A stretch of 64,000 nucleotides of DNA from Winogradskyella sp. UBA3174 (GCF_002364335.1 NZ_DEXW01000061.1:9160-73159); one strand, 5' to 3'. Shown: positions 25,596 through 35,767, counted from the stretch's first letter. Numbers and translations: made by a program. The notes: generated by a model not told the origin, from the letters alone.

Positions 25596-27638
25596 TTAAA
25601 GTTTAATAATGTCGTTAATAATATTATAAGCCTCTTCTATGTATGGATCTTTTGTTAGTTGTTCTCTGTACTTTGTGTTTATAGATTTATCTTCTGTATT
25701 GTATTCTAAAACACGTTCTGTTGAGGCGGTATTGTTTATTGTATACACTGCTTCATTCTGGTCTAAGATAGCAGAATACTTATTCCAAGTTGTAGTGTAA
25801 TTTGTAATGTCTTTAAAAAGCCAATCTAAATTTAGTGGATATCTACCTTCGCGTTTAATATAATCAGTAACAAAAACATGGTTGAATTTTATTATCGATT
25901 TAAATACTATATCATTAGCAGTGCGTGTTTCACTTGCTGATTTTAAAGCGTCTATATTCTGTTTAGGTTTAGCTTTGTGTTTTAGTGAGACATCTGTTGT
26001 ATTGGCTGAAACAGCGAATGATTTATAAGATTCTTGGGTTTCAAAATCATCATAAATATTAGGTAAAATTATGTCTGGCACTACACCAATTTGCTGATGA
26101 CTTTGCCCAGTAACTCTAAAAAATTGCCCAACAGTTAACTTTATGAAATTTGAATTTTTTGTATTTTGAACAGGTAAAATCATCTGTGATGTTGCTTTGC
26201 CATGGGTAGGAGAACCCAAGATAATAGCACGATTATAATCTTGTAGAGCACCTGCAAAAAACTCGGAAGCGGAAGCGCTAAATTGATTAACCAAAACAAT
26301 AATTGGTTTTGTAAATATGGTACCTCTATTAGGATCTCTAATTGTATAGTTTTCCTCATTTCGTATTTTAGTAATTGCGACAGGTCCACGATCTATAAAC
26401 ATTCCAGACAAGTCTGCAGCTTCTTTCATAGAACCACCGCCATTAAATCTAAGATCTATAATAAGTCCATCTATAGTTTCTTTTTGGAGCTTATAAACCT
26501 GCTTTGCGACGTCATTAGATAATCCAAGGCCATTACTATATTCTAAATTGGTATAGAAACTAGGAATATTAATGTAGCCAATTCTCGTTTGTCCTTCAAT
26601 AATATAACCAGTAATAGAATTACTTTCAATAGTTATAGACGTTTTGATCAGCTCAATAGATTTAACGTTACCATCCTGTTTCTTTATTTTAAACGTTATC
26701 CTATTTGTATTTGCATTATTAATAAAGCTCAATATGGTTGCATTAGATGTACAATAGGTTTCTAAGGTTCCCTTTGAGTTTTGTAACGTTAAAATGGTAT
26801 CATTAACTTCAAATTCACCTTGCTTAAAAGCGGCACTACCAGGCGCTATATTAGAAATAACAATGTCGCCATTCTTTTTCTTTTCTGTACTTATCCCAAA
26901 TGATAATTGAGAATTTGATACCGATTGCTCAAATAAATTTTTATCGGAAGCACTAAAATAGGCTGAATTTGGGTCTTGGTATTTAAGAAAGACATCTAAA
27001 AATGACACCTCTAAAAGCTCAAGAATAGAACCTTTACTATTTAATATTTCGTCTAGTAAACAAATTTCATTATCAATGATTTTTTGTTTTATGTCTTTTT
27101 CTAAAGTTTTAAAATTGACCTTTATATCAGAAAGAATAGAATCATTTTCTACAATTCTTTGTAAAATTTTGAAGCGTATCTTTTTATTCCAATATTTTGA
27201 AATAGCTGGTTCATCTTTAAAATAGGAATAGCTTTTATCTGCGTTGTAGTATAGACTATCAGTACCAGAATAATCTAAAGCTTGGTTACGTAAAGATTCA
27301 ATAATACGTTTTGAATCACCAATACGATTCTCAAAAGTTTTAGCATACGGGATTAAAAAATCACATTTTTTAGTTTTAATGTAATCGTCTAATAGATATT
27401 CATCCTTTTTAAAGTGATCAATATCTTTTTGTGTAAAGAACTTGTTGTTATCGTCTATAGCTTTTAGAAATAGTTTAAACACACCTTTAGAGAGTGAGTC
27501 GTTTAAAGGCTTTGGTCTATAATGTGATTTGTTTACTATAGTGGTGATAGCTTTTAATTCATTACAAAACGTTGTTTTTTGAGCTATTGAAACCCAAAAA
27601 AAAGCACATAAAAGGGTTGTAATTAAAAATTTCGGCAT
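25596..27638 (-). CDS. Prc/CtpA-type S41 carboxy-terminal processing protease
   Basis: The 680-residue protein has a signal peptide (MPKFLITTLLCAFFWVSIAQ), a helical N-terminal region and a PDZ domain (residues about 225-305, SNIAPGSAAFKQGEFEVNDTIL). The S41 core carries FNGGGSMKEA, the catalytic Ser in NQFSASASEFFAGAL and Lys in SPTHGKATSQ. A long C-terminal part follows, as in E. coli Prc rather than short CtpA. Such enzymes trim or degrade periplasmic proteins and can regulate cell-wall hydrolases. The gene is upstream of the helical surface protein gene and probably in one unit with it. Confidence 0.93.
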   Translation of the reverse strand: MPKFLITTLLCAFFWVSIAQKTTFCNELKAITTIVNKSHYRPKPLNDSLSKGVFKLFLKAIDDNNKFFTQKDIDHFKKDEYLLDDYIKTKKCDFLIPYAKTFENRIGDSKRIIESLRNQALDYSGTDSLYYNADKSYSYFKDEPAISKYWNKKIRFKILQRIVENDSILSDIKVNFKTLEKDIKQKIIDNEICLLDEILNSKGSILELLEVSFLDVFLKYQDPNSAYFSASDKNLFEQSVSNSQLSFGISTEKKKNGDIVISNIAPGSAAFKQGEFEVNDTILTLQNSKGTLETYCTSNATILSFINNANTNRITFKIKKQDGNVKSIELIKTSITIESNSITGYIIEGQTRIGYINIPSFYTNLEYSNGLGLSNDVAKQVYKLQKETIDGLIIDLRFNGGGSMKEAADLSGMFIDRGPVAITKIRNEENYTIRDPNRGTIFTKPIIVLVNQFSASASEFFAGALQDYNRAIILGSPTHGKATSQMILPVQNTKNSNFIKLTVGQFFRVTGQSHQQIGVVPDIILPNIYDDFETQESYKSFAVSANTTDVSLKHKAKPKQNIDALKSASETRTANDIVFKSIIKFNHVFVTDYIKREGRYPLNLDWLFKDITNYTTTWNKYSAILDQNEAVYTINNTASTERVLEYNTEDKSINTKYREQLTKDPYIEEAYNIINDIIKL

Positions 27639-27659
27639 TAATAACTATTAGATATTGAT

Positions 27660-27947
27660 TTACTCTTCAACTTCTACAATAGCTTCTATTGCTTCTGCAA
27701 GTTTGAAATCTTTATTAGTTACACCACCAACATCGTGCGTAGATAAAGATATTTTTAACACATTATAGACATTACTCCAATTAGGATGGTGGCCTTGTGC
27801 TTCACATTCAAAAGCAATTCTGCTCATAGCACTAAAGCAATCTTTAAAATTATCGAATTCAAACTCTGCGTTAATGGCATTATCATAATAATCCCAATCA
27901 GGAAATTGAAGTATTTTTTTTTCTATTGTAGCATCGTCTAATTTCAT
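27660..27947 (-). CDS. 4a-hydroxytetrahydrobiopterin dehydratase (PCD family)
   Basis: The 95-residue protein carries the PCD motif CEAQGHHPNWSNVYN and the following STHDVGGVTNKD with the active-site His residues. The enzyme dehydrates 4a-hydroxytetrahydropterin, restoring the cofactor of aromatic amino acid hydroxylases. No phenylalanine hydroxylase is in the window. The size is typical and the protein is cytosolic. It lies 48 bases after the epimerase gene on the same strand. Confidence 0.93.
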   Translation of the reverse strand: MKLDDATIEKKILQFPDWDYYDNAINAEFEFDNFKDCFSAMSRIAFECEAQGHHPNWSNVYNVLKISLSTHDVGGVTNKDFKLAEAIEAIVEVEE

Positions 27948-27995
27948 AATATAATTTTAATGGTAATTTAAGAAATTATTAGCGAGGTGACAAAA

Positions 27996-28826
27996 CTATT
28001 TCTGAAGTTCTTCTAAAACTTTCTCACTCGTAATTTGAAGATGCTTTGGTAGCTTATTAAATTTTGGTAAAACGGCCAGGTACCGATCTTCATTAGTCGT
28101 AAATACGTGTTTTAGTAAAACTTCACCTTCTGTTATTGAGGTAACTATATCTTTAATAAATTCATCGTGGTGTACTAAATCTGTACTGCCTAAATGAAAA
28201 ACGCCAGATTTGTCTCTATTAATTATATAATGAATTTGCTGTGTGATTTTTTTATCGAGTGTTACATTCATTATTAAATTTGGAAATATTTCAACGGATT
28301 CTTTATCTGAAATCAGTTGTTTAATTTCTTGTATTCTTGGGCAATTTGGCCCGAAAACCATAGGTAACCTTAAAATTGCAGCTTGTTTTTTAGGCAAGCG
28401 CAACAGCATGTTTTCTATCTTTATTTTGAAATGTCCATAAACACTATGGCTAAGGGTTTTATCTAACTCATAACTAGGGTATTGACTGTAAGCATCAAAG
28501 GCGTTGGCAGAAGATAAAAAGATTATTTTACTCCCAAATGCCAAGGCATATTCTGCTATATGTTGGTGAGCGATAGTCTGCGCATTAAAATCTCCACGCA
28601 ATGCCGAAATTATAATAGACGGTTTACACACTTCTAAAACTTCGTAAACGTCATCTTGCTCAACGTTATATTGAAAGAATTGCTTGTTAGATTCAAATTC
28701 TTTTTTTGGGGTATTATACGTTCCGAAGGTCCTGAAATAAGGGCTTAATTCTTTATAAATAGCATTACCAATGTAACCACTAGCTCCAAGTATTAAAACA
28801 CGATGTTTTTGTTCGGTCTTCTTCAT
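27996..28826 (-). CDS. RmlD/NAD-dependent epimerase-like SDR protein
   Basis: The 276-residue protein has the extended-SDR Rossmann motif GASGYIGNAIYKEL. IIFLSSANAFD and a conserved SYELDKT stretch follow; the usual Tyr-x3-Lys catalytic pair appears as YELDK, so it is partly altered. ILRLPMVFGPNCP is the substrate-side motif of the family. RmlD-type enzymes reduce or epimerise sugar nucleotides. No dTDP-sugar genes are near, so the substrate is open. The gene lies 27 bases after gcvT on the same strand. Confidence 0.8.
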   Translation of the reverse strand: MKKTEQKHRVLILGASGYIGNAIYKELSPYFRTFGTYNTPKKEFESNKQFFQYNVEQDDVYEVLEVCKPSIIISALRGDFNAQTIAHQHIAEYALAFGSKIIFLSSANAFDAYSQYPSYELDKTLSHSVYGHFKIKIENMLLRLPKKQAAILRLPMVFGPNCPRIQEIKQLISDKESVEIFPNLIMNVTLDKKITQQIHYIINRDKSGVFHLGSTDLVHHDEFIKDIVTSITEGEVLLKHVFTTNEDRYLAVLPKFNKLPKHLQITSEKVLEELQK

Positions 28827-28853
28827 TAATCAATCAGTCTCCAATTCAGTATT

Positions 28854-29936
28854 TTACCCTTTGTAGAAGGGCAGTTTTATAACAGTTGCAGGAATAGCTT
28901 TTTTACGAACTTGTATATTTATTTTACTATCTACTTTAGAAAAGACTTTTGGTACGTAACCTAAGCCAATACCAATACCTAAACTAGGACTCATTGTACC
29001 AGATGTTACATTACCAATTGTTTTACCGCTGCTATCAACAATATCGTAACCTTGGCGAGGCACTCCGCGTTCGTCTAATTTAAATGCGACTAATTTACGT
29101 TCTGGCGTGCGTTCTTTTTCGGCTTGTAAAGCTTTACTATTTGTAAAGTCTTTATTGAATTTACATACCCAACTTAAACCGGCTTCTATAGGTGAAGTCG
29201 TATCATCAATATCGTTACCATATAAACAATAACCCATTTCTAAACGAAGCGTATCTCTTGCTGCTAAGCCAATAGGCTTAATACCATAATCAGCTCCTGC
29301 TTTAAATACGTTATCCCAAACTTGTTTTACTTCAGAATTTTTACAGTAAATCTCAAAGCCGCCACTACCAGTATAGCCTGTAGCAGAAATAATAACATTC
29401 TCAATACCTGCAAAATCACCAACTACAAAATTGTAAAATTTAATAGCAGATAAATCATGGCTAGATAAAGATTGCATTGCTTCAACAGCTTTTGGCCCTT
29501 GTATGGCAAGTAATGAATAGTCTTTACTTAAATCGCGCATTGTTGCTCCAACATCATTTTTAGATGAAATCCAATTCCAATCTTTTTCAATATTACTAGC
29601 ATTAACGACGAGTAGATAAGTTTCTTCTTCAATTTTATAAATAAGTAGATCATCTACAACACCGCCATCATCGTTTGGTAAACAACTGTATTGTGCTTTT
29701 CCAATTTCTAATTTAGAGGCATCGTTACTTGATGCTTTTTGGATTAAAGCTAAAGCATTTGGGCCTTCAATTAAAAACTCTCCCATATGTGATACATCAA
29801 AAACACCAACAGCTTTTCTTACAGTTTCGTGTTCTGCGTTAACTCCTTCATATTGTACAGGCATATTATAACCAGCAAAAGGAACCATTTTTGCTCCAAG
29901 AGCTATGTGAGTAGAGGATAGTGCAGTGTCTTTCAT
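28854..29936 (-). CDS. gcvT: Glycine cleavage system T protein (aminomethyltransferase)
   Basis: GcvT moves the methylene group from the H-protein-bound aminomethyl arm to tetrahydrofolate, releasing ammonia. The 360-residue protein shows VPFAGYNMPVQYEG, GVFDVSHMGEF, the folate-site stretch SATGYTGSGGFEIY and GLAARDTLRLEMGYCLYG, and ends in the barrel FRVxKK-like NIQVRKKAIPATV. gcvH and gcvP are not adjacent, as usual in Bacteroidota. Confidence 0.97.
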   Translation of the reverse strand: MKDTALSSTHIALGAKMVPFAGYNMPVQYEGVNAEHETVRKAVGVFDVSHMGEFLIEGPNALALIQKASSNDASKLEIGKAQYSCLPNDDGGVVDDLLIYKIEEETYLLVVNASNIEKDWNWISSKNDVGATMRDLSKDYSLLAIQGPKAVEAMQSLSSHDLSAIKFYNFVVGDFAGIENVIISATGYTGSGGFEIYCKNSEVKQVWDNVFKAGADYGIKPIGLAARDTLRLEMGYCLYGNDIDDTTSPIEAGLSWVCKFNKDFTNSKALQAEKERTPERKLVAFKLDERGVPRQGYDIVDSSGKTIGNVTSGTMSPSLGIGIGLGYVPKVFSKVDSKINIQVRKKAIPATVIKLPFYKG

Positions 29937-29965
29937 TTTATGTTAGTTTACAATTTTTGAATGTG

Positions 29966-29973
29966 CAAAATTA
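29966..29973 (-). promoter_or_regulatory. Candidate -7 box of gcvT
   Basis: The minus strand reads TAATTTTG followed by C, 29 bases upstream of the ATG at 29936. No tandem glycine riboswitch is visible upstream. Confidence 0.45.
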
Positions 29974-30013
29974 CACAAATTTTATGGCTTGTTATTTAAA
30001 AAATAATCTCAAA

Positions 30014-30040
30014 AAAACCACCTCAATTGAGATGGTTTTT
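30014..30040 (-). terminator. Terminator of the small beta-barrel gene
   Basis: AAAACCACCTCAATTGAGAT begins an imperfect stem with one mismatch, ending in a T run on both strands. It lies just downstream of the stop of the minus-strand gene at 30059. Confidence 0.8.
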
Positions 30041-30058
30041 ATTATTATTTCTATTTAA

Positions 30059-30544
30059 TTAGAATTGATACCTTATGCTTAGAGCAATATCAAAATCTAA
30101 ATCATCATTAAAATCTCCAAAACCAAATTCTGGTCTAAAATCTAATGACAATAATAAAGGAATATCAAAACTATATTCAATTCCAACATTACCTGCCGCA
30201 AATACAAAAGTTTCACTGTCATCAAAACCATTCGGGACGTCATCAATACTGTAAGAACCTAATCCGCCACCAACACCAGCATACCAGTTAAAATCACCTT
30301 CTAATTGCCATATCCATTGGTATAAGCCTGCTAATTTAAAACCATTAAAATCATCACCAGTTCTCCAGCCCAAATCAAGCTCTAATCTATTGTTACCGCC
30401 TAAAGCACGTTGATATGTTATTTCTGTACCAAAGCCGTCACCAGCTCCTAATCTCAGACCAATAGCGTTATCTGCGATTTCTTGTGCGTTTACAAATGCC
30501 AAGCATGTGAAAATCGCGAATGTTGTTAAAATTAATTTCTTCAT
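30059..30544 (-). CDS. Small outer membrane beta-barrel-like protein
   Basis: The 161-residue protein has a signal peptide (MKKLILTTFAIFTCLAFVNAQ). Alternating strands follow (NRLELDLGWRTG, FNWYAGVGGGLGSY, FVFAAGNVGIEYSFD, LLLSLDFRPEFGFG), and it ends with the aromatic C-terminal SIRYQF typical of outer membrane barrels. The strand count would fit an eight-strand barrel. Acidic loops rich in Asp lie between strands. The function is not assignable. It has a terminator and a candidate -7 box (TATTTTTG, minus strand 30580-30587). Confidence 0.8.
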   Translation of the reverse strand: MKKLILTTFAIFTCLAFVNAQEIADNAIGLRLGAGDGFGTEITYQRALGGNNRLELDLGWRTGDDFNGFKLAGLYQWIWQLEGDFNWYAGVGGGLGSYSIDDVPNGFDDSETFVFAAGNVGIEYSFDIPLLLSLDFRPEFGFGDFNDDLDFDIALSIRYQF

Positions 30545-30637
30545 TATATTACGTTTTTTATTGATTGAACTTATCTTTACAAAAATAACGCCAAAACTAT
30601 TTTTATATTAGAATTCTTAACATTATTATACAAATTA

Positions 30638-33565
30638 ATGAAACATAAAAAAGCTTTAGAATATCTAAAAAAACAATTTGAAGGAGAGCTTTATTATGAT
30701 GATTTAATGCGGAAATTATACGCTACAGATGCCTCTGCATATAGAAAATTACCATTAGCTGTTGCGTTACCAAAACATAAAGCAGACCTAAAACTACTTA
30801 TTGCATTTGCAAAAGATGAAAAGACGTCTTTAATACCAAGAACGGCAGGAACTTCTTTGGCAGGTCAATGTGTCGGTGATGGCATTGTGGTAGATGTTTC
30901 AAAATATTTCACACGTATTTTAGATATTAACGAAACTAATAAAACAGTAACTGTTCAACCTGGTGTTGTTAGAGATGAGCTTAACAATTACCTAAAACCT
31001 TTTGGCTTATTTTTTGGGCCAAATACATCTACATCTAATCGTTGTATGTTAGGTGGTATGGTTGGGAACAACTCTTCTGGTTCAACCTCAATTCAATATG
31101 GTGTCACACGCGACAAGGTTTTAAGTTTAAAAACAATATTAAGCGATAGAAGTGAGGCTGAATTTTCTAATATTAAAGTCGAAGAATTTCAAGAAAAATT
31201 AAAATTAGAAAATCTTGAAGGCCATATTTATAAAACGATTTACAATCAGTTGAAATCTGAAACGATTCAGAAGCAGATTCAAGATAATTTTCCAAAGCCA
31301 GAAATACATAGAAGAAATACAGGTTACGCTATTGATGCATTGATTAAATCTGAAGTTTTTTCAGATTCAAATTCAAGTTTTAATATGTGTCAACTCTTGT
31401 CTGGTAGTGAAGGGACTTTAGCATTTACAACAGAAATTACTTTAAAATTAGATGATTTGCCACCTATAGAAAGTGCCATGATTGCATTTCATTTTGAAAG
31501 TGTTTCGCAATGCATGAAAGCGGTAAAACCAGCAATGCAGTATAATTTGCATACTTGCGAGATGATAGATGATACTATTTTAAATCTCACAAAACAGAAT
31601 AAAACTCAAGAAAAAAACAGACAATTTATTGATGGTAATCCTGTGGCTATTTTAATGTGCGAATTAAAAGCAGATACTTCTGAAGCACTTCAAATAGGTA
31701 TTGGTAATTTGTTAGAAAGCGTTAACAAACTCAATTTGAGTTATGCAGCACCCATATTAAAAGGAAAAGACATTGATAAAGCTTTAGAATTAAGAAAAGC
31801 TGGGTTAGGTTTATTGGGTAATATTATTGGAGATAAAAAAGCAGTGGCATGTATCGAAGATACAGCTGTGGCATTAGATGATTTAGAAGATTATATTACT
31901 GAATTTACGGCTTTAATGACGTCATACCAACAAAAGGTAGTGTATTACGCTCATGCTGGTGCTGGTGAGTTGCATTTACGACCAATTTTAGATTTAAAGC
32001 AATCTGAAGACGTTAAACTGTTTAGAGAAATTACAACTGAAGTTGCTAAATTAGTTAAGAAATATAAGGGTTCTATGTCAGGAGAGCATGGAGATGGAAT
32101 TGTGAGAGGCGAGTTTATTCCTGTTATGATTGGTGAAGAGAATTATAAAATTTTAAAACAAATTAAATCTGCTTTTGATCCAAGTAATATTTTTAATCCA
32201 GGGAAAATCGTAGACGCTTATCCTATGGATAAAAGTTTACGTTATGAGGCAGATAGAGTAGAACCAAAAATTGAAACCCTATTAGATTTTTCTAGCTCTC
32301 AAGGTATTTTACGAGAAGCAGAAAAATGTAATGGATCTGGTGATTGTAGAAAATTACCAGAATTTGGTGGTACTATGTGCCCAAGTTACAGAGCAACACG
32401 TAATGAAAAGGATACAACACGAGCTAGAGCAAATGCTTTACGCGACTATTTAACCAATTCAGAAAAAGCTAATAAGTTTAATCACACCGAACTTAAAGAG
32501 GTTTTCGATTTATGTTTAAGCTGCAAAGCTTGTGCAAGCGAATGCCCAAGTAGTGTCGATGTGGCGAGTTTAAAAGCAGAATTTCAATACCAATACCAAA
32601 AAGCCAATGGTTTTAAATTTAAAGATAAATTCTTTGCGAATTCAACACGTTATAATAAGTTAGCTTCTCGAATTCCGAGTTTATCTAATGTATTGTTTAA
32701 TTCTAAATCTATTTCAGGTTTTATTAAAATTTTCTTGGGCATTCATCCTAATAGAAGTCTTCCAGAAATCACAAAATCATTTACAAAAATACAGACCCAA
32801 ATTGAAAGTTCTGAGCGTACTTTGGTTTTAGATAATCCATTAAAAACAGTAGTTCTTTACGTAGATGAATTCACTAATTACCTCGAATCACCTATTGCTA
32901 ATGATGCTAAATTATTACTTGAATCATTGGATTACAAAGTATTGTTAGTTAGTCATTTAGAAAGTGGAAGATCGTTTTTATCTAAAGGGTTTTTAGAAGA
33001 AGCTAAAGTATTAGCTAATAAAAATATAGCGTACTTTAAAGACGCTTTGAATGATGATTTTTATTTATTAGGAATTGAGCCTTCTGCTATATTAACTTTT
33101 AAAGATGAATACATAAAATTAGCTGACGATAAAGAGGTCGCCAAATCCATAGCAAAACGGACATTTTTAATTGAAGAATTTATTCAACAAGAAATTGAAT
33201 TAGGTAACATAACATCTAGTAAATTTACAAAAGAAGAGAAGTCTTTAAAGTTTCATGGACATTGTCACCAAAAGGCATTAGCGAATCAGAAATCGAGTTT
33301 CGATATGTTAAATCTTCCTGAGAATTATAAGGTTACTATAATTCCTAGTGGTTGTTGTGGTATGGCAGGTAGTTTTGGTTACGAAAAGAACCATTATAAT
33401 ATTAGTATGCAGATTGGAGAGCAAACCTTGTTTCCAGCTATACGAAATGCTTCAGAGGATACTATTATTGCAGCTAATGGGACGAGTTGTAGACATCAGA
33501 TTAAAGATGGTACAGGTCGTTTAGCCAAGCATCCTATTACTATTTTGAAGGAAGCTTTGGTCTGA
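30638..33565 (+). CDS. Fused FAD-linked oxidase / iron-sulfur dehydrogenase (D-lactate dehydrogenase or glycolate-oxidase type)
   Basis: The 975-residue protein joins what are GlcD and GlcF in other bacteria. The N-terminal FAD-binding-4 domain has PRTAGTSLAGQCVGDGIVVD and GGMVGNNSSGSTSIQYG. The FAD-oxidase C-terminal domain has YYAHAGAGELHLRP and SGEHGDGIVRGEF. The FeS part carries a first Cys group (CNGSGDCRKLPEFGGTMCPS), a second (CLSCKACASECPS) and the two-part CCG domain (GHCHQKAL; SGCCGMAGSFGYE). Such enzymes oxidise D-lactate or another 2-hydroxy acid and pass electrons to quinone. The substrate cannot be told. It stands alone. Confidence 0.9.
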   Translation: MKHKKALEYLKKQFEGELYYDDLMRKLYATDASAYRKLPLAVALPKHKADLKLLIAFAKDEKTSLIPRTAGTSLAGQCVGDGIVVDVSKYFTRILDINETNKTVTVQPGVVRDELNNYLKPFGLFFGPNTSTSNRCMLGGMVGNNSSGSTSIQYGVTRDKVLSLKTILSDRSEAEFSNIKVEEFQEKLKLENLEGHIYKTIYNQLKSETIQKQIQDNFPKPEIHRRNTGYAIDALIKSEVFSDSNSSFNMCQLLSGSEGTLAFTTEITLKLDDLPPIESAMIAFHFESVSQCMKAVKPAMQYNLHTCEMIDDTILNLTKQNKTQEKNRQFIDGNPVAILMCELKADTSEALQIGIGNLLESVNKLNLSYAAPILKGKDIDKALELRKAGLGLLGNIIGDKKAVACIEDTAVALDDLEDYITEFTALMTSYQQKVVYYAHAGAGELHLRPILDLKQSEDVKLFREITTEVAKLVKKYKGSMSGEHGDGIVRGEFIPVMIGEENYKILKQIKSAFDPSNIFNPGKIVDAYPMDKSLRYEADRVEPKIETLLDFSSSQGILREAEKCNGSGDCRKLPEFGGTMCPSYRATRNEKDTTRARANALRDYLTNSEKANKFNHTELKEVFDLCLSCKACASECPSSVDVASLKAEFQYQYQKANGFKFKDKFFANSTRYNKLASRIPSLSNVLFNSKSISGFIKIFLGIHPNRSLPEITKSFTKIQTQIESSERTLVLDNPLKTVVLYVDEFTNYLESPIANDAKLLLESLDYKVLLVSHLESGRSFLSKGFLEEAKVLANKNIAYFKDALNDDFYLLGIEPSAILTFKDEYIKLADDKEVAKSIAKRTFLIEEFIQQEIELGNITSSKFTKEEKSLKFHGHCHQKALANQKSSFDMLNLPENYKVTIIPSGCCGMAGSFGYEKNHYNISMQIGEQTLFPAIRNASEDTIIAANGTSCRHQIKDGTGRLAKHPITILKEALV

Positions 33566-33570
33566 TTTTT

Positions 33571-33588
33571 TCTCGCAAAGGCACAAAG
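33571..33588. repeat. Degenerate CGCAAAGGCACAAAG intergenic motif
   Basis: The gap between the dehydrogenase and LpxH-like genes opens with TCTCGCAAAGGCACAAAG, resembling a short repeat widespread in Bacteroidota intergenic DNA. Only one copy is present in this window. Confidence 0.35.
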
Positions 33589-33626
33589 TTTATCTCTGCC
33601 TAAATTCACTATAATAATAAGAGTTT

Positions 33627-34481
33627 TTATTTAGATTTTTTTTTACGCTTAGGTTGCTCAAAAATTGTAATAGCAGCGATTAAATCTTGGGTATTCATTT
33701 CCTTTATATCTTCGTCAGCAAAAAAAGGAGAGAGTTTGTCTTTATTATAATTGTAGATTTTCCAACGCTTAAATTGATATTCTAATGCTGTGAAATTTTC
33801 AACCCAATCTCCAGAGTTCAAATAGGTTGTCTGTCCATATTTAGTCTCTTTAATCAGTATTTTTGGTTGGTGAATATGTCCACAAATCACATAATCATAA
33901 CCGTTTTTAATAGCTAAATCAGTAGTGATTTTTTCAAAGTCATTAACATAATTAATAGCACCTTTTACACTGTCCTTTATTTTTTTAGATAATGAATAAC
34001 GCTCTTTCCCCAATTTATCTAAACACCAATTTGTACATCTGTTTAAAAGGATTAAGGTATCGTAACCATAGCTACCAAGTTTTGCTAACCATTTTGCATT
34101 TTGGATGGATATATCAAAAACATCACCGTGAAAAAACCAAGCTTTTTTTCCGTCTAAATCGAGAACTAATTTATTGACTATAGAAATATTACCTATTTCA
34201 GTATTTGTAAATTTACGAAGCATTTCATCATGGTTTCCAGTAATGTAGATGACTTTAGTGCCATTTGCAGCAAAATCCATGATTTTTTTAATGACCTTTA
34301 AATGAGATTTAGGGAAGTAACGCTTCTTAAATTGCCAAATATCAATAATGTCACCATTAAGAATTAAGGTCTTAGGCTCAATACTGTTTAAATAGGTTAA
34401 TAGTTGCTTTGCGTGGCAACCATAAGTCCCTAAATGAACATCAGAAATGACGGCGATTTCAACTTTGCGTTTTAAATTCAA
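33627..34481 (-). CDS. UDP-2,3-diacylglucosamine hydrolase-like metallophosphoesterase (LpxH-like)
   Basis: The 284-residue protein has the calcineurin-like metal motifs in order: SDVHLGTYGCHAKQ (Asp-x-His), LNGDIID, GNHDEMLRKF, FHGDVFD and CGHIHQPK. This pattern matches the LpxH-like group of Bacteroidota, which cleave UDP-2,3-diacylglucosamine in lipid A synthesis. The extra length against E. coli LpxH is usual for this group. The C-terminus is basic (EQPKRKKKSK), perhaps for membrane contact. Other phosphodiester substrates remain possible. Confidence 0.8.
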   Translation of the reverse strand: MNLKRKVEIAVISDVHLGTYGCHAKQLLTYLNSIEPKTLILNGDIIDIWQFKKRYFPKSHLKVIKKIMDFAANGTKVIYITGNHDEMLRKFTNTEIGNISIVNKLVLDLDGKKAWFFHGDVFDISIQNAKWLAKLGSYGYDTLILLNRCTNWCLDKLGKERYSLSKKIKDSVKGAINYVNDFEKITTDLAIKNGYDYVICGHIHQPKILIKETKYGQTTYLNSGDWVENFTALEYQFKRWKIYNYNKDKLSPFFADEDIKEMNTQDLIAAITIFEQPKRKKKSK

Positions 34482-34689
34482 TGCTATATATTAATTATAT
34501 ACAAAGAACTATATCAGTTGTTAATTAGGTGTAAAGTAAAAATCAATAAAATATCAGTAAACTGTTATTAAAATGTTATTGAAAGTTAGTGTATCTAAAA
34601 GTGCTTAACGTAGTAATAACATGCTAAAAACAGTCGGTGTATTTTTGTTTCTGTGATAATACATTTACTTTAGCATAAAATATATTTTA

Positions 34690-35760
34690 ATGGCGGGAAA
34701 TTCCTTCGGAAAATTATTTAAACTCACCACTTTTGGTGAATCTCATGGTGTTGCAATTGGCGGAATTATTGATGGTTGTCCTTCAGGGTTACAACTAGAT
34801 TTTGATGCTATTCAAAATGAAATGGATCGTCGTAAGCCAGGTCAATCTAAAATTGTGACACAACGTAAAGAACCAGATACAGTAGAATTCTATTCAGGTA
34901 TTTTTGAAGGGCTTACTACAGGTACACCAATCGGATTTGTGATAAAAAATACCAATCAAAAATCTAAAGACTATTCACATATTAAGAATGTCTATCGTCC
35001 AAGTCATGCAGATTATACGTATGATAAAAAATATGGTGTAAGAGATTATAGAGGTGGAGGTAGAAGTTCTGCTCGCGAAACAGCGTCTCGTGTTGTAGCT
35101 GGTGCTATTGCAAAACAAATGCTAGCTTCAATCAGTATAAACGCCTTTACATCTTCTGTTGGTGCTATTTTTTTAGATAAACCTTATCAAGATTTAGATT
35201 TTAGTAAAATTGAATCTAATATGATCCGTTGTCCTGATGAAGTTACTGCTAAGAAAATGATAGCGAAAGTTCAAGAGGTTAAAAAGCAAGGGGATACTAT
35301 CGGAGGAACAATTACTTGTGTTTTGCAAAACGTTCCTGCCGGATTAGGAGAACCTGTTTTTGATAAATTACATGCAGAACTAGGTAAAGCTATGTTGTCT
35401 ATAAATGCGGTAAAAGGCTTTGAATATGGAAGTGGTTTTTGTGGTGCAAAAATGAAAGGAAGTGAACATAATGATAAGTTCAATGCTGACGGAAGTACAC
35501 AAACCAATTTATCTGGTGGAGTACAAGGCGGTATAAGTAATGGTATGGATATTTACTTTAGAGTCGCTTTTAAACCTGTAGCAACAACACTTCAGAAACA
35601 GGAAACAATTAATAGCGCAGGTGAAACAGTAGAAATGCAAGGAAAAGGCAGACACGACCCTTGTGTTGTGCCAAGAGCAGTACCTATTGTTGAAGCTATG
35701 GCAGCATTAGTTTTAGCAGATTATTTACTCTTGCGTAGGCAAGAGACCCAAAATTGGTAA
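34690..35760 (+). CDS. aroC: Chorismate synthase
   Basis: AroC converts EPSP to chorismate with reduced FMN, the last step of the shikimate pathway. The 356-residue protein has the start NSFGKLFKLTTFGESHG, the FMN and substrate motifs RPSHADYTYDKKYG, DYRGGGRSSARETASRVVAG and GGVQGGISNG, and the ending HDPCVVPRAVPIVEAM. All conserved His and Arg positions are visible. A candidate -7 box (TATTTTTG at 34640-34647) lies upstream. Confidence 0.97.
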   Translation: MAGNSFGKLFKLTTFGESHGVAIGGIIDGCPSGLQLDFDAIQNEMDRRKPGQSKIVTQRKEPDTVEFYSGIFEGLTTGTPIGFVIKNTNQKSKDYSHIKNVYRPSHADYTYDKKYGVRDYRGGGRSSARETASRVVAGAIAKQMLASISINAFTSSVGAIFLDKPYQDLDFSKIESNMIRCPDEVTAKKMIAKVQEVKKQGDTIGGTITCVLQNVPAGLGEPVFDKLHAELGKAMLSINAVKGFEYGSGFCGAKMKGSEHNDKFNADGSTQTNLSGGVQGGISNGMDIYFRVAFKPVATTLQKQETINSAGETVEMQGKGRHDPCVVPRAVPIVEAMAALVLADYLLLRRQETQNW

Positions 35761-35767
35761 ACAAATT

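Noticed and set aside
29937..30000. Glycine riboswitch before gcvT
   Set aside because: The leader is too short and lacks the paired aptamer pattern.
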